From positions 1 through 5,696 of the forward strand of contig CALFJC010000102.1 in NCBI GenBank assembly GCA_937877655.1: a DNA stretch of 5,696 bases, given 5' to 3'. Of this stretch, positions 1 through 4,861 are shown one piece after another (positions within the stretch are counted from its first letter, which is position 1; each line of letters begins with the position of its first letter). The notes beneath the pieces were generated by a model that did not search any database, had not been told where the DNA came from, and was given only the letters and a program-made list of their open reading frames with translations. The position numbers were made by a program, and so were the translations under genes. Origin of the DNA: an uncultured Selenomonadales bacterium. Its GTDB lineage: Bacteria; Bacillota; Negativicutes; Selenomonadales; Selenomonadaceae.

Positions 1-126
1 GGTCGAAGGAGCCGCCGTCCGCAAAATGTTCGTGCGCCTTAACCCAGCCGCCGAATGCTTCGCCAAAATTTTTTGGTTGCGCGGGCGATAAAAATTCTGC
101 ACGAAGATTTCCTGCTCTTCAACCAT
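1..126 (-). pseudogene. Broken remnant of a second sulfate-binding protein gene (3' end)
   Basis: Read on the minus strand, an ATG at 126 opens a frame giving VEEQEIFVQNFYRPRNQKIL, which matches residues 283-301 of the neighbouring Sbp protein (EGQEIAAQNFYRPRNQEIL). At DNA level, positions 1-61 match 154-214 with one mismatch and 62-100 match 261-299 with two mismatches. The 46 bases at 215-260 of the intact gene are missing, which shifts the frame. After the break the Sbp reading (EAFGGWVKAHEHFADGG) continues in another frame. Positions 101-120 are only about 65% identical and homology stops near 120, so no N-terminal part exists. The piece lies directly downstream of the intact sbp stop and may run past the left window edge. 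It cannot make a functional binding protein. Confidence 0.75.
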
Positions 127-136
127 TTTCAATCAC

Positions 137-1165
137 TCACTTTTGATAAATCTGGTCGAAGGAGCCGCCGTCCGCAAAATGTTCGTGCGCCTTAACCCAG
201 CCGCCGAACGCTTCATCTATTGTGAAAAGATCAAGCGGTTTGAAAACGTCCGAGTACTTCGCCAAAATTTCTTGGTTGCGGGGGCGATAAAAATTCTGCG
301 CGGCTATCTCCTGCCCTTCGTCCGAATAAAGATACTTGATATATTCTTCGGCAATGTCGCGAGTATTTTTCTTGTCAACAATTTTATCGACAATCGCAAC
401 GGACGGTTCGGCAAGAATGCTCAAACTCGGCGTGACAATTTCATAATCGTCGGGCGAACCTTTCAAAGATAACAGAGCCTCATTTTCCCAAGCAATTAAA
501 ACGTCGCCTTGACCGCGTTGAACGAAACTTGTCGTCGCGCCTCGAGCTCCGCTGTCCAAAACTACAACATTACCGAAAAGTTTTTTAATGAAGTCGCGAA
601 TTTTATCCTCGTCGCCGTTGAATTTTCTGCGAGCATATTCCCAAGCGGCAAGATAATTCCATTGCGCGCCGCCCGAAGTTTTGGGATTGGGCGTGATAAT
701 GTCCACGTCGGCGCGAATCAAATCGTCCCAGTCTTGAATATTTTTCGGATTGCCTTTGCGAACAAGAAAAACAATCGTCGAAGTGTAAGGCGAAGAATTA
801 TCGGGAAATTCGTTTTGCCAGCCGCCCGCTATCAGCCCGGCATTTTTAATTTCGATAACGTCATAAGCCAGAGCCAAAGTGACAACGTCGGCTTCCAAAC
901 CTTCAATGACTGCGCGGGCTTGCTTGCCGCTTCCGCCGTGCGATTGCGTCAAAGTTATTTCGTCTTTGCCGAGTTCTTTTGTCCAATGTTCATGAAATTT
1001 TTCGTTGTAAGCGGCGTAAAGTTCGCGAGTCGGATCGTAAGAGACATTGAGAAATTCTTTTGTGGAATTTGATGTCGAATCACCTCCGCAACCGCTCATC
1101 ATTCCTGCCGAAAAAATAAATCCCGCCGTCAGAAAAATTTTCGCCCAGTTTTTGAACTTAAACAT
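137..1165 (-). CDS. sbp: Sulfate ABC transporter substrate-binding lipoprotein (Sbp family)
   Basis: This is a 342-residue extracytoplasmic binding protein that delivers sulfate (possibly thiosulfate) to a CysTWA-type ABC importer. The N-terminus has a basic start, a hydrophobic stretch at about residues 9-24 and a lipobox MSGC ending at Cys26, so the mature protein is probably lipid-anchored. Family signatures are SYDPTRELY (43-50), QSHGGSGKQARAV (74-86), NPKTSGGAQWNYLAAWEY (160-177) and the C-terminal NFYRPRNQEIL (291-301). Length is normal for the family. The start at 1165 is supported by AAGGAGG at 1174-1180 with an 8-base spacer. The gene has its own strong promoter and an attenuator-like leader. 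No permease or ATPase gene is in the window; these may lie beyond the left edge. A broken copy of its own 3' end follows immediately. Family assignment is secure; sulfate over another oxyanion is inferred from the motifs. Confidence 0.93.
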   Translation of the reverse strand: MFKFKNWAKIFLTAGFIFSAGMMSGCGGDSTSNSTKEFLNVSYDPTRELYAAYNEKFHEHWTKELGKDEITLTQSHGGSGKQARAVIEGLEADVVTLALAYDVIEIKNAGLIAGGWQNEFPDNSSPYTSTIVFLVRKGNPKNIQDWDDLIRADVDIITPNPKTSGGAQWNYLAAWEYARRKFNGDEDKIRDFIKKLFGNVVVLDSGARGATTSFVQRGQGDVLIAWENEALLSLKGSPDDYEIVTPSLSILAEPSVAIVDKIVDKKNTRDIAEEYIKYLYSDEGQEIAAQNFYRPRNQEILAKYSDVFKPLDLFTIDEAFGGWVKAHEHFADGGSFDQIYQK

Positions 1166-1180
1166 TTGAATAACCTCCTT

Positions 1181-1232
1181 AAAAATTCAAAAAGCCTGTG
1201 CCGCCCGACTTTAATCGAGTTGCACAGGCTTT
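1181..1232 (-). terminator. Hairpin terminator in the sbp leader (putative attenuator)
   Basis: Plus-strand AAAGCCTGTGC (1191-1201) pairs perfectly with GCACAGGCTTT (1222-1232): an 11-bp stem with a 20-base loop that itself contains a short CGAT/GTCG pairing. In the minus-strand transcript the stem is followed by TTTTTGAATTTTT, a U-rich tract typical of intrinsic termination. The structure ends only a few bases before the sbp ribosome-binding site at 1174-1180 and lies downstream of the sbp promoter. Unless something prevents it, transcripts should end before sbp. This is the usual position of an attenuator or riboswitch expression platform rather than the terminator of a distant upstream gene. 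Confidence 0.8.
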
Positions 1233-1250
1233 CGTTTTCGAATCACCTGT
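1224..1250 (-). promoter_or_regulatory. Alternative (antiterminator-like) hairpin competing with the sbp terminator
   Basis: In the minus-strand transcript ACAGG (1246-1250) can pair with CCTGT (1224-1228), and TTCG (1239-1242) with CGAA (1231-1234), closing an AAAA loop with a 3-by-2 internal loop between the two helices. The 3' side of this hairpin uses bases of the 5' arm of the terminator stem, so the two structures exclude each other. A short direct repeat, CATAAT-TT-CATAAT, lies just upstream. I do not recognise a known riboswitch class or antiterminator-protein site here, so the effector is unknown. The pairing is seen in the sequence; its regulatory role is inferred. Confidence 0.5.
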
Positions 1251-1275
1251 AAAACATTATGAAATTATGCGCCGT

Positions 1276-1304
1276 ATAATAAATTAATCGCCGCGTTTTG
1301 TCAA
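1276..1304 (-). promoter_or_regulatory. Sigma70-type promoter of sbp
   Basis: On the minus strand the -35 box is TTGACA (1299-1304, perfect consensus), the spacer is exactly 17 bases and the -10 box is TATTAT (1276-1281, five of six consensus bases). An AT-rich stretch (AAATTAATTTT) precedes the -35 box. Initiation is expected near 1269, giving a leader of roughly 100 bases before the sbp ATG at 1165 that includes the two competing hairpins. Confidence 0.82.
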
Positions 1305-1310
1305 CAAGGA

Positions 1311-1620
1311 AAATTAATTTGAAACCAAGAATCGGAAATGAAAGAAGGAAAGGGCGCACATTGCGAGTCCATTTTTAGAGAAAATGCTCAAAATATCACG
1401 GGTGGTTGAGAAATTGGAGGGGCGGCATGGACGCCGGCCCGCACGCCGCGTTTGAACAGGATGTTCAAGCGGCGACGCCCCTGCGAGGCGAGTTTCTTTT
1501 GCAACTTTTCTTTGCTCGGTCAAAGAAAAGTTGATCCTATAAAAAAATATTTTTAAACGAAACAGAGTTGACGAGTAGCCGAGATGGTTTTGCGAATCCA
1601 CTTTAGAAAAAAGGGGATAT
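1311..1620. repeat. Noncoding spacer with a GC-rich self-complementary element (probable dispersed intergenic repeat)
   Basis: This stretch of about 310 bases lies between the sulfite reductase-like gene and the sbp promoter and holds no convincing gene. Its core is unlike its surroundings, GC-rich and highly foldable. AGGGGCG (1418-1424) pairs with CGCCCCT (1476-1482) and encloses an inner inverted repeat, CGCCGCGTTTGAACA (1444-1458) against TGTTCAAGCGGCG (1462-1474), with a three-base loop. Next to it is a perfect 13-bp inverted repeat, CAACTTTTCTTTG (1502-1514) and CAAAGAAAAGTTG (1521-1533), with a 6-base loop. The combination of CTTTTCTTTG-type hairpins with TTGAACA-TGTTCAA palindromes resembles intergenic repeat elements I have seen in other bacterial genomes. 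That resemblance is from memory and needs a copy-number search. Imperfect direct repeats (1361-1385 and 1590-1612) flank the core. Confidence 0.55.
1502..1533. repeat. Perfect 13-bp inverted repeat
   Basis: CAACTTTTCTTTG and its exact reverse complement CAAAGAAAAGTTG are separated by CTCGGT. Neither strand has a T-run directly after the stem, so this is not a typical intrinsic terminator, although the hairpin could still stabilise or end the mRNA of the gene ending at 1621. It is best read as part of the larger repeat element. Confidence 0.7.
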
Positions 1621-2442
1621 TTACCTGCAAGTTTCGATTTCCGCGCAGATTTTTTCTTTGAATTCTTCCGTGCCGAGCCGTTCAAACATTTTTGAAAGTC
1701 GTTCGCGTGTTTTGGCGTTTTCAGCAAAATATTTCAAAGCCGCGTCAATGATTTTATAAAGAGTTTCCTCTTCGCGAATCAACGGCAAAAAATTTTTTCC
1801 TGCGAAATAAATTTTGAAACCGACTTCGCCGCGCAGTGCCGCCTTCTTGCAAATTTTGACGCAACGCCCGCAGTTTATACACTTGTCGCGGTCAATCGTC
1901 CAAATTTTTTCTGCGCGATTAATTTCAATCGCTCCGACGGGACAAATTTTCGCGCACGCGCCGCAGTAAATACAATTCTCACGAACAAATTGCGGCTCAA
2001 CTGCGCCTTTAACTCCGATGTCGTTCGCGTCAACTTTCATGCAATTATTCGGGCAACCCGTCACCGAACAGGTAATTTTACAAGGCAATTCGCGCCCGCC
2101 ATGTCGACTGTCAAGCTCCATTGCGATTTTCGGCGAATCAATTATTCCGGCGGGACAAGTCCGCATCCCTTGACAAGCCGTTACCATTTTAAAAATTGTT
2201 CCGACAGGCGAAATTTGCAAATTATTTTCCGCGCAGAACTTTTCCATCTCCGCAAAACTTTCCTTCCGCACGAACGGAATTGAAATTTCCTGTCGAGAAG
2301 TCAACGTAACGAAACCGTCGCCGAATTTTTCTGCAAGTTCGTTAATCGCCGAAAGTTGCGCCGCCGTCAATTTGCCCGCCGCCGATTTAAATCTTATCGA
2401 AAAAAATCCGTCCTGCCTCTGCCTTGCCAAAAAATTTTTCAT
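1621..2442 (-). CDS. Siroheme sulfite/nitrite reductase-like protein with two 4Fe-4S ferredoxin clusters (AsrC-like)
   Basis: This 273-residue protein has the small-subunit-like sulfite reductase layout. An N-terminal ferredoxin-like half domain (about 1-75, with the typical DGFVTLTSRQEISIP segment) is followed by the siroheme/4Fe-4S motif C90-x5-C96 and C130-x3-C134 (ACQGMRTC and GCPNNC). Two ferredoxin motifs follow: C157-x2-C-x2-C-x3-C167-P and C188-x2-C-x2-C-x3-C198. The expected reaction is six-electron reduction of sulfite to sulfide (or nitrite to ammonia), with electrons entering through the ferredoxin clusters. Layout matches anaerobic sulfite reductase subunit C, but the protein is shorter than AsrC as I know it and no asrA or asrB is visible. 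The start at 2442 has GGGAGG 8-9 bases upstream. The sulfate-binding gene on the same strand favours a role in sulfur assimilation. Substrate is not proven. Confidence 0.85.
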   Translation of the reverse strand: MKNFLARQRQDGFFSIRFKSAAGKLTAAQLSAINELAEKFGDGFVTLTSRQEISIPFVRKESFAEMEKFCAENNLQISPVGTIFKMVTACQGMRTCPAGIIDSPKIAMELDSRHGGRELPCKITCSVTGCPNNCMKVDANDIGVKGAVEPQFVRENCIYCGACAKICPVGAIEINRAEKIWTIDRDKCINCGRCVKICKKAALRGEVGFKIYFAGKNFLPLIREEETLYKIIDAALKYFAENAKTRERLSKMFERLGTEEFKEKICAEIETCR

Positions 2443-2460
2443 GAGTTCTCCCTCCCAAAA

Positions 2461-2490
2461 TCAAAAATCGCCCAAGGTTCTTCTTGAGCG
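2461..2490 (-). terminator. Intrinsic terminator after the histidinol-phosphatase gene
   Basis: Plus CGCCCAAG (2469-2476) pairs with CTTGAGCG (2483-2490), an 8-bp stem with one G-U pair and a 6-base loop. In the minus-strand transcript it is followed by ATTTTTGATTTT. It lies 16 bases beyond the stop of the gene at 2507 and just before the ribosome-binding site of the gene starting at 2442. It probably ends the rpe-to-phosphatase transcript, but could also limit read-through into the sulfite reductase-like gene. Confidence 0.7.
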
Positions 2491-2491
2491 A

Positions 2492-2520
2492 ATTTTATTT
2501 TCGGAATCAAAATTTTTCAA
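2492..2520 (-). promoter_or_regulatory. Candidate promoter for the sulfite reductase-like gene
   Basis: On the minus strand TTGAAA (2515-2520), a 17-base spacer and TAAAAT (2492-2497) each match five of six consensus bases. The -35 box lies inside the last codons of the upstream phosphatase gene. Initiation would fall near 2485, inside the terminator hairpin, so transcripts from this promoter would escape the complete terminator stem. The region is AT-rich, so a chance match is possible. Confidence 0.42.
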
Positions 2521-3274
2521 GCTTGCGTTCACAAAAAGTTACGGGCGTTAAATCAAGTTCGTGAACAAATCTCAACGCTTTATCAAAATAATTTCCGACA
2601 GCCGAAACTCTGTGCGCATCCGAACCGATTGTTATAAATTTTCCGCCGAGTTCCCGATATTTTTTGTAAACCGAAACCAATTCTTCAACTGCGCGGGATT
2701 TATCGAAGCGTCGAGTGTTCAGCTCCAAAATTTTTCCCCGCCCGACAATAATTTTCAAAACATCATCAATCTCCGCTTTGAAAGTCGGATAATCAATTTC
2801 GGGATCATCATAGGGCGCGGCGCGGCAAATGTAATCGATATGCCCCAGCGCGTCGAAGTCGCCGACAGAAGCCTCCGTCGCCATTTGTTGAAAATATTTT
2901 TGATAAGCCGTCGCCTTGTCCTTGCCAACGTAAAATTCGGGATAATAAATGTCCAAGTCGTCGACAAGGTGAATCGAGCCGATAATAAAATCAAAATCGG
3001 CTTGCGCCAGAAATTTTTTATTAACTTCCCGCGCAGATTTTCTCATGCCCATTTCAACGCCGAGTCTCACTTTATCTCCGCGCAGATTTTTATATTCGCT
3101 GAAATATTCGGCTGGCTTGAAAGAAAATTCTCTGCCGTCAAGTTCAACGCCGTAATCAAAATGCTCCGTGAACACGACGCCCAAATTTAAACTCTCCGCC
3201 TTTGCAAGCGCGTCCGCCGCCGTCATCTTGGAGTCCGCCGAAAATTTCGTGTGTATATGTGAATCGAAAACCAT
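2507..3274 (-). CDS. hisK: Histidinol-phosphatase, PHP family
   Basis: A 255-residue metal-dependent phosphoesterase of the PHP superfamily, most similar in layout to the HisK/HisJ histidinol-phosphatases that make histidinol in the penultimate part of histidine biosynthesis. PHP motifs occur in order: DSHIHTKFSADS (4-15, H6 and H8), FTEHFDYG (35-42, E37 and H38), GVEMGMR (72-78, E74), GSIHLVDD (99-106, H102), ALGHIDYICR (142-151, H145), LELNTR (183-188) and ITIGSDAH (214-221, D219 and H221). These supply the metal ligands. The start at 3274 has AAGGAG overlapping the stop codon of the upstream gene, a sign of translational coupling. No other histidine gene is in the window. PHP phosphatases acting on other substrates (CpsB-like, for example) share some motifs, but length and the GSIHLVDD segment favour histidinol-phosphatase. 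Confidence 0.82.
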   Translation of the reverse strand: MVFDSHIHTKFSADSKMTAADALAKAESLNLGVVFTEHFDYGVELDGREFSFKPAEYFSEYKNLRGDKVRLGVEMGMRKSAREVNKKFLAQADFDFIIGSIHLVDDLDIYYPEFYVGKDKATAYQKYFQQMATEASVGDFDALGHIDYICRAAPYDDPEIDYPTFKAEIDDVLKIIVGRGKILELNTRRFDKSRAVEELVSVYKKYRELGGKFITIGSDAHRVSAVGNYFDKALRFVHELDLTPVTFCERKLEKF

Positions 3275-3280
3275 TTTACG

Positions 3281-3290
3281 CCTCTCCTTA
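3281..3290 (-). promoter_or_regulatory. hisK ribosome-binding site overlapping the preceding stop codon
   Basis: Minus-strand TAAGGAGAGG holds both the TAA stop of the putative endonuclease gene (3288-3290) and the AAGGAG Shine-Dalgarno sequence (3284-3289) of the phosphatase gene starting at 3274. Ribosomes finishing the upstream gene would end on the next initiation site, so translation of the two genes is probably coupled. Confidence 0.75.
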
Positions 3291-3938
3291 AAGCAAATTT
3301 ATCCATGACGAATCAAAGCCGATTGATTTTAAAACGGTTTCTTCCTCAAGTTTTGGAACACTTTTAATTTTAAAATTAATGCAGTTGGTCGGAATATCTT
3401 CAATAATCGTGAATTGACTGCCGTGCGGTTGACATGTAAAGCAATGTTTACCTTTAAAATGTCCTTCCAAATTACCGCGTTCATTCCAAATCCAAGAATA
3501 AAGATCGGCATCATAACTTTTCGTTTCAATTTCAAAGATTCTCAACGTCAGCAAATCTTCGGATTTAATTAAAACGACGGTTCTCAAGTAAGGAAAACGA
3601 GTTCGGACATTTTCAACGCGAGCATTCCATATGGCTATAACCTCATGTCCAATCAAGGCAGGATCGGCTTTTTTGTTAATAATGCCTTTAACCGTTTTGG
3701 CTGACCAAGAACAATTTTTCAAAACAACATCATCCAAACCGACGACCGAAGGTTTCCATGAAGCTCCTATGGCTTTTGCGAAAATTCTTTCCCATTCCAC
3801 ACCTTCAAGTGACGTTGTCGCCTTAGTGCACAAGAGATAAACAATTTCTTTGCCGACAATCGAAATAAAATTTTCGGGAAAGTCGCCGAGAGGATACGGC
3901 GGAGCAAATTTATCGGTGTTAAATAATTTTGAATTCAT
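3288..3938 (-). CDS. Putative type II restriction endonuclease, partner of the adjacent methyltransferase
   Basis: A 216-residue protein encoded 5 bases after the methyltransferase stop, the usual position of a cognate restriction enzyme. I do not recognise the exact family. Two candidate PD-(D/E)XK-type sites are visible. One is GLDDVVLKNCSWSAKTVK (67-84): D70 followed by S79-x-K81, with E48 or E50 in a preceding helix (GVEWERIFAKAIGAS). The other is D128 with E138-T-K140 (EDLLTLRIFEIETK). The C-terminal half contains WNERGNLEGHFKGKHCF (151-167) and QPHGSQFTIIEDIP (170-183), which look like conserved family blocks. There is no signal peptide or membrane segment. A weak ribosome-binding site (GGAAAG) lies inside the end of the methyltransferase. 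A hand count of 3301-3480 gives about 36% GC, against about 50% in 180 bases of rpe, consistent with transfer. Endonuclease function is inferred mainly from context. Confidence 0.68.
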   Translation of the reverse strand: MNSKLFNTDKFAPPYPLGDFPENFISIVGKEIVYLLCTKATTSLEGVEWERIFAKAIGASWKPSVVGLDDVVLKNCSWSAKTVKGIINKKADPALIGHEVIAIWNARVENVRTRFPYLRTVVLIKSEDLLTLRIFEIETKSYDADLYSWIWNERGNLEGHFKGKHCFTCQPHGSQFTIIEDIPTNCINFKIKSVPKLEEETVLKSIGFDSSWINLL

Positions 3939-3943
3939 AAAAA

Positions 3944-4861
3944 TTACTTTCCATATAAAGAGATAATCATTTCTCTTGCGACCGCCTCAATCATCGGTAC
4001 TGCTACAGAATTTCCGCATTGACGGCGGAGTTTGCTGTACGGCACGACAATTTTGAAGTCTTCGGGAAAACCTTGCAAGCGAAGAAGCTCCCTTTCAGTC
4101 GGTCTGCGCTCGTCATTTATCAAAATATAATTTGCAGAGGCTTCCGCCCGCAATGCCGAACAATATTCGTGCGGAGTTACAGATTTTGAAATATTTTCAT
4201 GAGAAATGTACGGCTTGGGGAAATTTTTAATCTTGAGTCGCGCCAATCGTGAATCATGAATATTTTCGTTGACGTAATATCTGCGCGGGACATCTGTCTG
4301 CAAAATTTCTTTCAGAGTTTTACGATGAATCAGCGGAGCAGGAAATTTAAAGAAAACATTCTCCGAAAAGCCGACGATTATAATTCGCTCGCGCTTTTGC
4401 GGGAGTCCGTAATCAAGTGCGTTCAAAATTTTTGAGTGAACATAATAGCCGAGTCGCTTAAGATGATCCGTTACAATCCGAAAAGTTTTTCCGCCGTTGT
4501 GAGATGTCAAATTTCGGACATTCTCCAACATAAACGCAAGCGGACGTTTGGCTTTTATAATTCGTTCGATCTCAAAAAATAATGTGCCGGAAGTTTCATT
4601 GTCAAAGCCGTCACGTTTTCCGATAACAGAAAAAGCTTGACAGGGAAAACCGCCAAGCAAAATATCAAAGTCGGGAATTTCCTCAGCGGAAATTTTCCTT
4701 ATGTCGCCGTTCGGACGTTCATTGAAATTTGCTTCGTAGGTTTTGCAAGCATCCTCATTAATCTCGGACGAGAAAACGCATTTGCCGCCGACAGATTCAA
4801 ACCCTAATCGAATTCCGCCTATTCCCGCAAATAGATCTATGAATTTAAAATTCTTCGTCAT
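3944..4861 (-). CDS. C5-cytosine DNA methyltransferase of a type II restriction-modification system
   Basis: Transfers a methyl group from S-adenosylmethionine to carbon 5 of cytosine in a specific DNA site, protecting the host from the partner nuclease. Taking ATG at 4861 gives 305 residues and the canonical C5 motif order: I FIDLFAGIGG (7-16), IV GGFPCQAFS (70-78, catalytic C74), VI ENVRNL (113-118), VIII QKRERIIIVGF (155-165), a target-recognition region at about 190-250 (YISHENISKSVTPHEYCSAL within it), IX RLQGFPEDF (261-269) and X QCGNSVAVP (281-289). The frame stays open further upstream to 5026, but those residues overlap rpe and match nothing in the family. The chosen start overlaps the last 17 bases of rpe and has no clear ribosome-binding site, so translational coupling to rpe is likely. 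The gene is complete. Its recognition site cannot be read from sequence alone. Confidence 0.93.
   Translation of the reverse strand: MTKNFKFIDLFAGIGGIRLGFESVGGKCVFSSEINEDACKTYEANFNERPNGDIRKISAEEIPDFDILLGGFPCQAFSVIGKRDGFDNETSGTLFFEIERIIKAKRPLAFMLENVRNLTSHNGGKTFRIVTDHLKRLGYYVHSKILNALDYGLPQKRERIIIVGFSENVFFKFPAPLIHRKTLKEILQTDVPRRYYVNENIHDSRLARLKIKNFPKPYISHENISKSVTPHEYCSALRAEASANYILINDERRPTERELLRLQGFPEDFKIVVPYSKLRRQCGNSVAVPMIEAVAREMIISLYGK

Noticed and set aside
509..1072. Plus-strand open frame of 187 codons opposite sbp
   Set aside because: It is antisense to a well-supported sulfate-binding gene. Its composition is what the complementary strand would produce by chance.
1170..1260. sbp leader considered as a SAM, cobalamin or T-box element
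   Set aside because: None of the conserved cores I know for these classes can be seen, and the leader before the terminator is too short for most of them.
1502..1533. Perfect inverted repeat considered as the terminator of the sulfite reductase-like gene
   Set aside because: No T-run follows the stem on the minus strand (the next bases are CAAAAGAAAC), and it is about 90 bases past the stop. It fits the repeat element better, although a role in mRNA ending is not excluded.
1314..1727. Minus-strand open frame of 137 codons
   Set aside because: It begins inside the sulfite reductase-like gene in another frame and runs through the inverted-repeat spacer. The translation is basic and low in complexity, with no domain, so it is a by-product of the repeat element.
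2561..3190. Plus-strand open frame of 209 codons opposite the histidinol-phosphatase
   Set aside because: It is antisense to a gene with complete PHP motifs and has no ribosome-binding site or recognisable domain.
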